From Comamonas sp. NLF-1-9 (lineage in GTDB: Bacteria; Pseudomonadota; Gammaproteobacteria; Burkholderiales; Burkholderiaceae_C): a DNA stretch of 64,000 bases. This document shows, one piece after another, positions 32,210 to 40,551 of the stretch (position 1 is the stretch's first letter; the number at the start of each line of letters is the position of its first letter). The notes below the pieces were generated by a model. That model worked only from the letters and a program-made list of their open reading frames with translations, was not told the origin of the DNA and did not search any database. Location of the stretch: NCBI RefSeq assembly GCF_019195435.1, contig NZ_CP078069.1, forward strand, positions 558,001-622,000, given 5' to 3'. A program made the translations under genes and the position numbers.

Positions 32210-32238
32210 AAAAGCACATCGCTGTGCGATGTGCTTTT
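32210..32238. terminator. Bidirectional terminator between lspA and the lipoprotein gene
   Basis: The stem GCACATCG/CGATGTGC with loop CTGTG is flanked by AAAA and TTTT, extending the stem by four A-T pairs. It starts directly after the lspA stop and can also serve the convergent lipoprotein gene. Confidence 0.88.
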
Positions 32239-32279
32239 GCTCGGGCAAGCCGCGCCGAAGCGCGGCGGTGCGCTCCGCG

Positions 32280-33146
32280 TTACAGCGGAGCGTTGTTCAG
32301 ACGGCTGCTGGGCATCAGCTCCATGGTGACGTCCGCGACGCCTTCTTGAGGGCCAACATATTTCAACGGAACCCCATTGCCGACGCCGAACCAATGTGTC
32401 GTCTTGATGCCGTCGCCTTCGGTGATCTCGAATTTGCAGGTATCGAAAGTGCCAGCAAGGATGGAGATCTTTTCCTGGCCGAGGTAGGTGGAGGTCAGCG
32501 TCTCTTGACTCACCTCGGTCGGAGCGATGGAACTTACAACCGTTGCCGTAGCGCTGGAGCGCGTCGTGCCGCCCGCTGCCAACGTCATTCTTGCGTCCGC
32601 CAGGGGCGGGCTGTAGGTGGTCGCGACGTTGAAGTTCATGCCCGCTATCGCCACGTCCGCAGTAGTTCCATAGGTGAGCGTTGTCATGCCGTCCAGCTTC
32701 GCGTAGGTGTGGATCGTCGCAACAGCGCGGCCTGGTGCCGCCAGCTCTGCAGGCGCGGAAAACTCCGTGACCATGATGGACTTGTGGTCGAACAGGCCGG
32801 ATTGCCCGTTGTAGGTCGCACCGGTGGAAACGGAAATCTGGTGCGAGCTCGTCCCGGTTGCGCCGCCGCTGAGCTGGTAGTCGAGCTGTGCGGTCGCGCC
32901 ATTGTGAAACAGTGCATCGCTGAAGCAGTCTGACGCAGCGCCGGTGGTCGGGCCCGGAGTCGGCGCCGGTGTAGGGGCGGGCGCTGGCGTCGGCGCAGGT
33001 GCGGGGGTTGGCGCAGGTGCGGGGGTTGGCGCAGGTGCGGGCGTGGGCGCCGGGCCAGGGTCGGAACTGCTGGAACCACCGCCGCATGCCGCCAAGGCGG
33101 CGGTCGCGATGATCAAGGCCGGTATCTGAAAATATCGTTTTTGCAT
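32280..33146 (-). CDS. Predicted lipoprotein with Pro-Ala-Thr repeat linker
   Basis: The 288-residue protein starts [20 protein letters not shown] followed by Cys21 in a lipobox (LAAC) and a GGGSSSS spacer, so it should be lipidated by Lgt and cut by LspA. Residues about 30-67 are a low-complexity PAPTPA repeat. The remaining ~220 residues are Thr/Ser/Gly-rich with alternating beta-like segments and two Cys (SDCFSDA and FDTCKFEI) that could pair. I do not recognise the C-terminal domain. A GAAGGAAG ribosome site precedes the ATG. The 220 bp upstream of it holds no gene that I can see. Confidence 0.75.
   Translation of the reverse strand: MQKRYFQIPALIIATAALAACGGGSSSSDPGPAPTPAPAPTPAPAPTPAPAPTPAPAPTPAPTPGPTTGAASDCFSDALFHNGATAQLDYQLSGGATGTSSHQISVSTGATYNGQSGLFDHKSIMVTEFSAPAELAAPGRAVATIHTYAKLDGMTTLTYGTTADVAIAGMNFNVATTYSPPLADARMTLAAGGTTRSSATATVVSSIAPTEVSQETLTSTYLGQEKISILAGTFDTCKFEITEGDGIKTTHWFGVGNGVPLKYVGPQEGVADVTMELMPSSRLNNAPL
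32959..33060 (-). repeat. 18-bp tandem repeat within the lipoprotein gene
   Basis: Near-identical 18-bp units (GTTGGCGCAGGTGCGGGG on the plus strand) begin at 32989, 33007 and 33025, with decayed units on both sides. They encode the PAPTPA linker. The unit is a multiple of three, so copy-number changes would alter linker length without frameshift. Confidence 0.8.
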
Positions 33147-33366
33147 GGCTCTTCCTTCGTGCTTGCATGCCCACGCCGCTGGCTTCGGCCTGAAACCCAA
33201 GCCCGAGGCGAGACGCTTTCCCCCTCTGGAAAACGTTTCTGGGCGCAGCCATGGTAACGAATCACGTATGGACCCCCGAAGAATGCGGAAAGGCGCGGCC
33301 TTCCAGTCGGCCTGAAGAGCTTGCTGCAAAACCCGATAAACGGTCTGCGGCTTGCGGCCGCGGGCG

Positions 33367-34233
33367 TCAAGCCAAGCGACCGTGGCCCAGCAGCGCCGCC
33401 AGCGCAAGGCGCGCGCTGGCGGACGGTTTGCGTGCGGGGGCGATCACGCGGCAATGGGCTTGCAGTGCCTGGCGCAAGGCCTGGTTGCGCGTGACGCCGC
33501 CGCTCAGCGCCACCTGGTTCAGGCCGCTGCGCCGCAAGGCGTCGAGCGTGGGCGCCAGCAGTCGGCGCACCACCGCGGCCTGCACGGCGGCGGCCAGGTC
33601 GGCGCGGGGCTGTTCGCAGGGGCTGCCCTCCAGTGCCCGCACGCGCGCGAGGGCGGCAGCGCGCAGGGGGGCAAAGACAAATCCGGCTGGCGTCTCGGCC
33701 TCGTCGGCCTCGGGCAAGTCCAGCGCATCGGCGTTGCCGAAGTCGGCCAGGCGCTCCAGCGTCGGCCCGCCCGGTGCTTCCATGCCCAGCGCCAGCGCCA
33801 GCGCGTCGAAGACGGCGCCGGCGGGCAGGTCCAGCCCATGGGCGAGGACGCGGCAGTGCGCGGCGTCGTCCAGGCGCGCGAGCACGGTGTGCCTGGCCGT
33901 GGCGGCCAGCACCAGACAGGGGCCCGCCGGAGGCGTCTCATAGGCCAGGGGCGCCAGCAGGTGGGCCAGTACCGGGTCCACCGACTGGGTGCTGGCCGTG
34001 GGAAACAGCACGGTCAAGGCCGGGCTCATGCTGGAGCAGCCTGCGCCGACCCTGCGGGGCGGCAGCAGGGGTGCGCCCTGCGCGTCGCGCAGCGTGCGCA
34101 GCTCTTCCAGGCGCGCGCACTGCCCCTGGCCGAGCAGCGCCGGTCTGCCGCCGAGCTCATCGATCAGCGTCCAGGTGATTCTGCCGCCCCGCGAGGCAAT
34201 GCCCAGGGCGGGCCCGTGTTGCGCTTGTGTCAT
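33367..34233 (-). CDS. Divergent TsaD/Kae1-like (ASKHA) protein lacking the HxxxH metal motif
   Basis: The 288-residue protein follows the TsaD pattern: an N-terminal LGIASRGGRITWTL strand-turn, then VLAHLLAPLAYE and CLVLAATARHTVLARLDD, GGPTLERLADFGNA, and a C-terminal VALSGGVTRNQALRQAL resembling the AGGVxxNxxLRxxL phosphate loop. In TsaD the metal is held by HxxxH in HHMEGHLLAP; here the aligned stretch is SVDPVLAHLLAP with only one His. It is also shorter than TsaD (~340). It therefore looks like a paralogue that lost t6A synthase chemistry or binds ligand differently. The start at 34233 is chosen from homology. Confidence 0.6.
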   Translation of the reverse strand: MTQAQHGPALGIASRGGRITWTLIDELGGRPALLGQGQCARLEELRTLRDAQGAPLLPPRRVGAGCSSMSPALTVLFPTASTQSVDPVLAHLLAPLAYETPPAGPCLVLAATARHTVLARLDDAAHCRVLAHGLDLPAGAVFDALALALGMEAPGGPTLERLADFGNADALDLPEADEAETPAGFVFAPLRAAALARVRALEGSPCEQPRADLAAAVQAAVVRRLLAPTLDALRRSGLNQVALSGGVTRNQALRQALQAHCRVIAPARKPSASARLALAALLGHGRLA

Positions 34234-34331
34234 GGCGCGCGCAAGTGTAGGCGCCGCGTCCGTGCCTGCGGGTATGCTGTGCGCTTGCACGCACGGGCAA
34301 CGAGGGATTGCCCGATGCAGCGCCCGTATCC

Positions 34332-35996
34332 ATGAAACACCTTCTGAATTTGCTGGCCGCCATCGCCCTGCTGGTGTGGGGCATGCACCTGGTACGCACC
34401 GGGGTGCTGAGGGTGTTTGGTGCCAATTTGCGCGCCTGGCTGGCGCGCAGCCTGGGCAACCGCTTTACGGCGGCGCTGTCGGGCATAGGGGTGACGGCGC
34501 TGGTGCAGTCCAGCACGGCCACGGCCTTGATGACGGCTTCCTTCGTCGGGCAGGGGCTGATCTCGCTGCCGGCGGCGCTGGCGGTGATGCGCGGGGCGGA
34601 CATCGGCACGGCGCTGATGGCGGTGCTGCTGTCTTTTGACCTGTCCTGGCTGTCGCCGATGTTCATCTTCGTCGGCGTGGTGTTGTTCATCACGCGCCAG
34701 GCCAGCACAGCCGGGCGGGTGGGGCGCATCTTCATCGGGCTGGGGCTGATGCTGCTGGCGCTGGAGCGCATCGTGCAGGCCAGCGACCCCATGCTTGCTT
34801 CGCCCGTCACCGCCGTGGTGCTGGAGGCCTTGGGCAAGGATTTGCTGGCCGAGATTCTCATCGGCGCGGTGCTGGCCATCATCTCCTACTCGAGCCTGGC
34901 CGTGGTGCTGCTGATCGCCGCCATGGCCGCGTCGCAGGTGGTGCCGGTGGACATGGCGCTGGGCCTGGTGCTCGGAGCCAATGTGGGCAATGGCCTGGCG
35001 GCGGTGCTGACCCTGGCCGGCGCCGATACCGAAGTCAAGCAGGTGACCGTGGGCAACCTGTTGTTCAAGCTGCTGGGCGTGGCGGTGATGGCGCCCTTCG
35101 TCGGCCTGTGGCTGCGCCTGGTGCAGCCGCACATGCCCGGCGTGGCGCACGGCGTGGTGCTGTTTCACCTGGCCTACAACGTGATCATCAGCGTGGGCTT
35201 CATCGGCCTGACCCAATGGGTGGCGCGGCTGATCGCGCGCCTGCTGCCCAAGCCGGCGCGGCTGCCGGGCCAGCGGCCGCACCACTTGGACCCCTCGGCG
35301 CTGTCCACGCCGTCGCTGGCCATGAGCCTGGCGGTGCGCGAGGCGCTGACACAGGCCGACGTGGTGGAAAACATGCTCGCCGGCGTGATGGAGGTGATAC
35401 GCCACAACGACGAATCGCTGGCCATGCGGCTGCGCGAGATGGACGACGAGGTGGACAGCCTGTATTCCGCGATCAAGTACTACCTGACCAAGATCCCGCG
35501 CGACGACCTGGGCGAAAAGGAGAGTCGGCGCTGGGCCGACATCATCAGCTTCACGATCAACATGGAGCAGATCGGCGACATCATCGAGCGCATCGTGCAG
35601 GATGTGGAAGAAAAGAAGATCAGCAAGGGCGTGGAATTTTCCGAGGCCGGCATGGCCGAGATCTCCGACCTGCATGCACGCCTGGTGAACAACCTGCGCC
35701 TGAGCATGGGGGTGTTCCTGGACGGCACGGTGCGCGACGCCCAGCGCCTGCTGGAGGAAAAGGGGCACTTTCGTGCGCTGGAGCGCACCTACGCGGCCAA
35801 CCATCTGGCGCGGCTGGCCGAGCGCGCGACGCAGAGCATGGAGACGAGCTCGCTGCACATCGACCTGCTGTCGGACCTGCGGCGCATCAACTCGCTCATC
35901 AGCGCCACTGCCTACCCCATCCTGGAGCAGGCCGGCGCCCTGCCTTCGGGGCGCGAGCGGGCGGTCGGGCATGAAGGCGGCCTGCCCAAGGTCTGA
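34332..35996 (+). CDS. Na/Pi cotransporter family protein with PhoU-like domain
   Basis: The 554-residue protein has about eight to nine membrane helices in two inverted repeats, each with a QSST/YSSL-type motif (VQSSTATALMTASFVGQG and ISYSSLAVVLLIAAMA), as in NptA/SLC34-type phosphate carriers. Residues beyond about 330 form a soluble, helical PhoU-like domain (REMDDEVDSLYSAIKYYL). It probably moves phosphate with sodium across the inner membrane. The first ATG (34332) is preferred over a TTG eight codons upstream. It is divergent from the TsaD-like gene by about 100 bp. Confidence 0.88.
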   Translation: MKHLLNLLAAIALLVWGMHLVRTGVLRVFGANLRAWLARSLGNRFTAALSGIGVTALVQSSTATALMTASFVGQGLISLPAALAVMRGADIGTALMAVLLSFDLSWLSPMFIFVGVVLFITRQASTAGRVGRIFIGLGLMLLALERIVQASDPMLASPVTAVVLEALGKDLLAEILIGAVLAIISYSSLAVVLLIAAMAASQVVPVDMALGLVLGANVGNGLAAVLTLAGADTEVKQVTVGNLLFKLLGVAVMAPFVGLWLRLVQPHMPGVAHGVVLFHLAYNVIISVGFIGLTQWVARLIARLLPKPARLPGQRPHHLDPSALSTPSLAMSLAVREALTQADVVENMLAGVMEVIRHNDESLAMRLREMDDEVDSLYSAIKYYLTKIPRDDLGEKESRRWADIISFTINMEQIGDIIERIVQDVEEKKISKGVEFSEAGMAEISDLHARLVNNLRLSMGVFLDGTVRDAQRLLEEKGHFRALERTYAANHLARLAERATQSMETSSLHIDLLSDLRRINSLISATAYPILEQAGALPSGRERAVGHEGGLPKV

Positions 35997-36166
35997 AGCC
36001 TTGGCTTGAGCCTGCGCCCGGGCCAGGTGCAGCCAGGCGCAGACGGGTTTAGCCTCGCTTCTGGCTGCCGTCCTCGGCCTCTGTTGCAAATCGGCCAAAG
36101 CCAGCGAAGGCGCGCTTCAGCGCCGGTTTTGCCGTATCCGGCTCCAGCGTGTCGCGGTCCTTTTGC

Positions 36167-36214
36167 CCACTACATGTTGTGTTAGGCTGTCCATGAAACT
36201 ACTATACGTAGTGT
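36167..36214 (+). promoter_or_regulatory. Tandem NrdR boxes upstream of nrdAB
   Basis: Two 16-bp imperfect palindromes, CCACTACATGTTGTGT (36167-36182) and CTACTATACGTAGTGT (36199-36214), resemble the NrdR box ACACWATATATWGTGT. Their starts are 32 bp apart, about three helical turns, the usual spacing. They lie 39-86 bp before the nrdA start, so NrdR should repress nrdAB when dATP is ample. Confidence 0.85.
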
Positions 36215-36252
36215 TTGATGAACCGCCACACACCACAGGAGAGCAAGCCGCC

Positions 36253-38784
36253 ATGATCGAATCCGTCACCAAGCGCGATGGCCGCGTAGAGCCATTCACC
36301 CCGTCCAAGCTCAACGGCTGGGGCGAATGGGCCGCCAAGGCCCTGGGGCCGGACATGGACTGGTCCTCGGTGGTGCTGGAGACCGTGACGGACATGCCCG
36401 AGCAGGTGACGACGACCATGCTGCAGCAGCAGCTCATCAAGAACTGCCTGCAGTCCGATTCCTGGCTGTACAACCGCATGGCCGGGCGTCTGTACGCCGC
36501 GCTGATGCACAAGGAGGTGCACGGCGTCTTCATGCCCACGGTGCTGCAACTGCACCGGCGCCTGCAAAAGCTCGGCTACATGGAGGTGCTCGACTACTCG
36601 GACGAGGAATACGCCGAGGTCGAAAAACTCATCGACCACGACCGTGACTACGGCTATGCGCACTACCAGTTGCACACCCACCTGTCGAAGTACGCGATTG
36701 CCGACCGGGTGAAAAACCGCATCTACGAAACCTCGCAGTTCATCTACATGCGCATGGCCATGGCGCTGGCGGTGGACCAGCCGCGCGAGCGGCGCATGCA
36801 CGACGTGGCGCGGTGGTACGAGCACCTGTCGATGAACCGCATCAACGCGCCCACGCCCAACCACATCAATCTGGGCACGCCACTGCGCGGCTACGCCAGT
36901 TGCTGCCTCTACACCACGGCCGATTCGGCGCGCTCGATCGCGGTGGGCAACCACATCGCCTACACCATGACCTACATGAGCGCGGGCATCGGCTCGCACA
37001 TGAACATCCGCTCGGTCAACGACCCGGTGCGCGGCGGCGTGATCCGCCACCAGGGCAAGCTCCCCTATCTGCGCGCGGTGGTCTCGGAGGTGAAATCCAG
37101 CCTGCAAAACGGCCGCGGCGGCGCCTGCACCAGCTATTTTTCGATCTACGACCCCGAAATCGAAACCCTGCTGCGCCTGAAGAACCCGATGTCCACCGAG
37201 GACAAGAAGATCCGCGGCATGGATTATTCGTGGGGCAGCAACCGCCTGTTTGCGCGCAAGGTGGCGCGCAATGAAGAGATCTTCCTGTTCAACAGCCACA
37301 CCGCGCCCGATCTGTACGAGGCGCTCTACAGCAACGACGAGGAACGCTTCGAGCAGCTCTACCAGAAGTACGAAAAGAACCCGCTCTTCCCCAAGCGCTT
37401 CGTCAACGCGCGCGAGCTGCTCATCACCGCCTGCAACGAATGGAACGAAACCGGGCGCATCTACGAGCACAACATCCTCGAGATGAATCGGCACACGCCG
37501 TTCAAGGAGACGATTTACAGCTCCAACCTCTGCTCAGAGATCGACCTGCCGACCGGCGCCTACAACCACATCACCGAGATCTACCAGAACGCCGACGTTT
37601 CCTTCGTCGAATTTGAAGACGAAGAGGGCGGCAAGCATAGCCTGAGCGGCGAGCACGCGGTGCAGACCGGCCGCGGCATGGTCTATCCGCTGGAGCTGCA
37701 AGAGGGTGATGAGGTGAACGGCGTCACCGTGCACAAGATCGTGCAGCGCTCCTCGCCCGAAGTGGCTACCTGCAACCTGGCGGGCATCTGCGTGGACAAC
37801 ATCGAAAGCGACGCGCAGTACGAAGAGGTCGCCTACTACGCGCTCTTGATGATCGACAAGTGCATCCACCTGGCCGAATACGAGCTGCCGCACATCGGCT
37901 ACACCTCCAAGGCGCGCCTGAACGCCGGCGTGGGCATTCTGGGCATGGCGCACCTGATGGCGCGCGAGCACCAGCGCTACACCACCACCGAGGGCAAGCA
38001 ATTCATCCACCGCGTGGCCGAGCGCCACTTCTACCACCTGGTGCGCGCCAGCCTGCGCCTGGGGCAGGAACTGGGCAACGCCCCCTGGATGCACAAGACC
38101 CGCTGGCCCGAAGGCTGGATGCCGCTGGATACCTACAACCGCAACGTCGACCAGATTGCCGCCTTCACCAACCACTACGACTGGGAGGCGCTGCGCCTGG
38201 AAGTCGTAGCCAACGGCGGTATCCGCAATTCGGTGCTGGCCGCGCACATGCCCACCGAAACCTCGGCCAACGCCTCGGGCACGACCAACGGCGTCTACCC
38301 GATCCGCGAGCTGACCATGATCAAGACCGACAACCAGCGCGTGAACTACTGGGCCGCGCCCGAGGGCGAAGAGCTGGCACCGTGGTACGAATCGGCCTGG
38401 AACATCCCCGCCAAGGACATGACCGAGGCCTACGCCATCATCCAGAAATGGACCGACCAGGGCATCTCGGCCGACTTCTACCGCAAGGTGATCGGCGACG
38501 CCTTCATCGGCTCCAGCGAAATGATTCGCGACTACCTCTACCGCATCAAGATGGGCCTCAAGAGCAAGTACTACATGAACCAGAAAACCTCGGCGGGCTT
38601 TCAGCCGCTCAACGAGGCCGAGGCCGAACGCAAGGAACTCGTCGGCCGCATGGTCGGCAGCGCCATGGCCGTCCAGACGGGCGAGCCCCAGCCTGAAAGC
38701 CCCCGCGCCGAGCGCAAGGCCGACACCGAGCATGTCAGCGTGCTCGACGCCGACCCCGAGTGCAACGGCTCTTGCACGCTCTGA
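36253..38784 (+). CDS. nrdA: Class Ia ribonucleotide reductase alpha subunit
   Basis: NrdA reduces ribonucleoside diphosphates using a radical from NrdB. It has an ATP-cone at residues 1-90, a reducing Cys at 217/218 (YASCCLYT), Cys427/Glu429 in NLCSEI, Cys507 in ATCNLAG, radical-transfer Tyr773-Tyr774, and the C-terminal Cys837/Cys841 pair in ECNGSC. Cys427 and Cys507 are 80 residues apart, against 23 between E. coli Cys439 and Cys462, because of an insert of about 57 residues (roughly 445-500) with motifs GEHAVQTGRG and LQEGDEV. Start MIESVTKRDG at 36253; the longer frame would begin upstream of the NrdR boxes. Length 843. Confidence 0.95.
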   Translation: MIESVTKRDGRVEPFTPSKLNGWGEWAAKALGPDMDWSSVVLETVTDMPEQVTTTMLQQQLIKNCLQSDSWLYNRMAGRLYAALMHKEVHGVFMPTVLQLHRRLQKLGYMEVLDYSDEEYAEVEKLIDHDRDYGYAHYQLHTHLSKYAIADRVKNRIYETSQFIYMRMAMALAVDQPRERRMHDVARWYEHLSMNRINAPTPNHINLGTPLRGYASCCLYTTADSARSIAVGNHIAYTMTYMSAGIGSHMNIRSVNDPVRGGVIRHQGKLPYLRAVVSEVKSSLQNGRGGACTSYFSIYDPEIETLLRLKNPMSTEDKKIRGMDYSWGSNRLFARKVARNEEIFLFNSHTAPDLYEALYSNDEERFEQLYQKYEKNPLFPKRFVNARELLITACNEWNETGRIYEHNILEMNRHTPFKETIYSSNLCSEIDLPTGAYNHITEIYQNADVSFVEFEDEEGGKHSLSGEHAVQTGRGMVYPLELQEGDEVNGVTVHKIVQRSSPEVATCNLAGICVDNIESDAQYEEVAYYALLMIDKCIHLAEYELPHIGYTSKARLNAGVGILGMAHLMAREHQRYTTTEGKQFIHRVAERHFYHLVRASLRLGQELGNAPWMHKTRWPEGWMPLDTYNRNVDQIAAFTNHYDWEALRLEVVANGGIRNSVLAAHMPTETSANASGTTNGVYPIRELTMIKTDNQRVNYWAAPEGEELAPWYESAWNIPAKDMTEAYAIIQKWTDQGISADFYRKVIGDAFIGSSEMIRDYLYRIKMGLKSKYYMNQKTSAGFQPLNEAEAERKELVGRMVGSAMAVQTGEPQPESPRAERKADTEHVSVLDADPECNGSCTL

Positions 38785-38801
38785 CGCAAGAAAGGCCCAC
38801 C

Positions 38802-39899
38802 ATGACCGCCAACGTCTTCAACTACGACAAGACCGATTACGACAAGCCGCTGCTCTTCCTCGGTGAAAAGCAGGGCTTGTTCGACACCATCAACCGCCAC
38901 TACCCGCGCATCTGGGAGCTGTACAAGACGCAGAAATCGCTCGACTGGGACGAAAACGAATTCGACTACTCCAGCTGCAACGCCGACTTCAAGAAAGCCA
39001 GCCGCTCCACCTACGACATGATGATCAAGACGCTGGCCTGGCAGTGGGAGGCCGACAGCGTCGCCAGCCGCGCCATCGCGCCCGTGCTCGCGCCCTTCAT
39101 CACCAGCAGCGAACTCTGGGCCGCCTGGCAGCGCGTGTCCGACAACGAAGTCATCCACGCCGCCACCTATTCGGAGATCGTGCGCAATTCGTTTGACGAC
39201 CCTTCGGTCATCATCGACGAAATCCTGCGCGTGGAAGAGGCCCATGCGCGCCTGAACCGCGTGGTGCAAGCCTTTGCCGACGGCTTCAAGGCATCGCATC
39301 AGTACGCGCTGGAGCAACTGCCCAACGACCAGGAAACCTACAACGCCATCTTCATGATGGTGGTGGCGCTGTACTGCATGGAGCGCATCCAGTTCATGGC
39401 CTCGTTCGCCGTGACCTTTGCCATCTGCGACACCGGCATGTTCCAGCCCATAGGCAAGGCGATCCAGAAAATCGCCCAGGACGAGCTGGAAATCCACGCC
39501 GAACTCGATCGCGCCGTGCTGCAAAACGAACTGGAAACCGCTCGCGGCCAGATCGCCTTCGCGCAAAAGCGCGAGGACATCGAGCAACTCATCGCCGAGG
39601 TGGTGGACAGCGAACTCACCTGGATTGAATATCTCTTCTCCGAAGGGCGCGAACTGGTTGGCATGAACGCCGACCGCCTGGCTGCCTGGACGCTGTACTG
39701 CGCCAAGGACGTGTACCAGACGCTGGGCATAGAGACCACGCGCTACGAGTTTCCCAAAGCCAACCCGCTGAAATTCATGGAAAAGTGGCTCAACATCAGC
39801 AAGACCCAAGCTTCACCTCAGGAGCAGGATATTGCGGCGTACAAGGTCGGGGTGATGAGGAGGAATGATGAGGGGGTGGTGTTTGAGGAGGATTTTTGA
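38802..39899 (+). CDS. nrdB: Class Ia ribonucleotide reductase beta subunit
   Basis: NrdB holds the di-iron tyrosyl-radical cofactor. Asp85, Glu116, His119 and the radical Tyr123 (NEVIHAATYSE) align with E. coli Asp84, Glu115, His118 and Tyr122. Glu194 fits the second helix pair. The last ligand motif is DELEIH (Glu228/Glu230, His232), so its Glu-His spacing differs from the ExxH of E. coli. The 365-residue protein lies 17 bp after nrdA and shares its NrdR-controlled promoter. Start MTANVFNYDK at 38802 has an AAGAAAGG ribosome site. Confidence 0.95.
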   Translation: MTANVFNYDKTDYDKPLLFLGEKQGLFDTINRHYPRIWELYKTQKSLDWDENEFDYSSCNADFKKASRSTYDMMIKTLAWQWEADSVASRAIAPVLAPFITSSELWAAWQRVSDNEVIHAATYSEIVRNSFDDPSVIIDEILRVEEAHARLNRVVQAFADGFKASHQYALEQLPNDQETYNAIFMMVVALYCMERIQFMASFAVTFAICDTGMFQPIGKAIQKIAQDELEIHAELDRAVLQNELETARGQIAFAQKREDIEQLIAEVVDSELTWIEYLFSEGRELVGMNADRLAAWTLYCAKDVYQTLGIETTRYEFPKANPLKFMEKWLNISKTQASPQEQDIAAYKVGVMRRNDEGVVFEEDF

Positions 39900-40007
39900 G
39901 GCGTTGTCGCACCACGGACGATCACAGGGCCGCTGGTTGAACATTTCAGGACGGCCTTGGTGCCACTGCTTCATGGCCTGCCGGGGCGTTTTGCTGGGCA
40001 GCGCTGA

Positions 40008-40115
40008 TTGGGGCAGTTGGCGGTTGTACAAGGCTGCATTCAGAAAACGACGCAGAAGACGGTGCAGTCTGACATCAACCTTGCGGCAAGCCGCTACAGG
40101 CTGATGGGAGATTGA
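40008..40115 (+). pseudogene. 3' remnant of a HigB/RelE-type toxin gene
   Basis: In the frame ending at TGA 40113-40115, the DNA encodes a tail of about 35 residues ending QKTTQKTVQSDINLAASRY. This is the characteristic C-terminus of HigB-like toxins of the phage-derived Gp49 family, which end in KKTQKT then a helix. A stop codon lies just upstream (40005-40007), and no toxin N-terminus is found between it and nrdB. The stop lies 3 bp before the antitoxin ATG, the exact arrangement of an intact higBA pair. The toxin is therefore inactivated, by deletion or frameshift. Confidence 0.65.
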
Positions 40116-40118
40116 ACC

Positions 40119-40403
40119 ATGATCGACACCATCCATCCCAGCAGCGGCAACGTGTTCGTTGACCTGGGTTACTCCGAGGGTGAGGCTGCGGTGCTGGCGC
40201 TGCGCGCCGATCTGATGGCGCGCTTGCGCCTGCTGGTACAGACCGAAGCTTGGACGCAGCAGCAAGCGGCTCAGCGTTTTGGTATTGCGCAGTCGCGTGT
40301 ATCTGATCTCGTGCGCGGCAAGTGGGACAAGTTCAGCCTGGACATGCTCATCACGCTGGCGGCACGCGCAGGGCAGAAGGTGGCGCTGGAGATGCACGGC
40401 TGA
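40119..40403 (+). CDS. HigA-type XRE antitoxin (orphan)
   Basis: This 94-residue helix-turn-helix protein contains LRLLVQTEAWTQQQAAQRFG, IAQSRVSDLVRGKWDKFSLDM and a C-terminal AARAGQKVALEMHG, matching XRE-family antitoxins of the HTH_37/HigA type. A GGGAG ribosome site precedes the start. With its toxin reduced to a remnant, it may now act only as a repressor of its own promoter, or protect against related toxins elsewhere. The 148 bp downstream to the Nudix gene contains nothing recognisable. Confidence 0.8.
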   Translation: MIDTIHPSSGNVFVDLGYSEGEAAVLALRADLMARLRLLVQTEAWTQQQAAQRFGIAQSRVSDLVRGKWDKFSLDMLITLAARAGQKVALEMHG

Positions 40404-40551
40404 AGCATCCCAAGAGTGTTCAGTCAGACCGAGGCGCCAGAACGCCAAGCTGGCGGCGCAGGTCTTCCAAGTGGCCCGAAACCCACGCGAAACGCAAGGT
40501 GCGGGCGATACGGGAAACCCCATCGGCGCAGAATGTTCTCAGCCCGCCGAT

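Noticed and set aside
32959..33060. Tandem repeats that could be mistaken for a CRISPR array
   Set aside because: Units are adjoining without spacers, are in frame and encode a Pro-Ala-Thr linker of a lipoprotein.
39865..40104. A 79-codon plus-strand frame overlapping the nrdB end
   Set aside because: It has no homology or ribosome site, and the HigB-like tail is encoded in a different frame.
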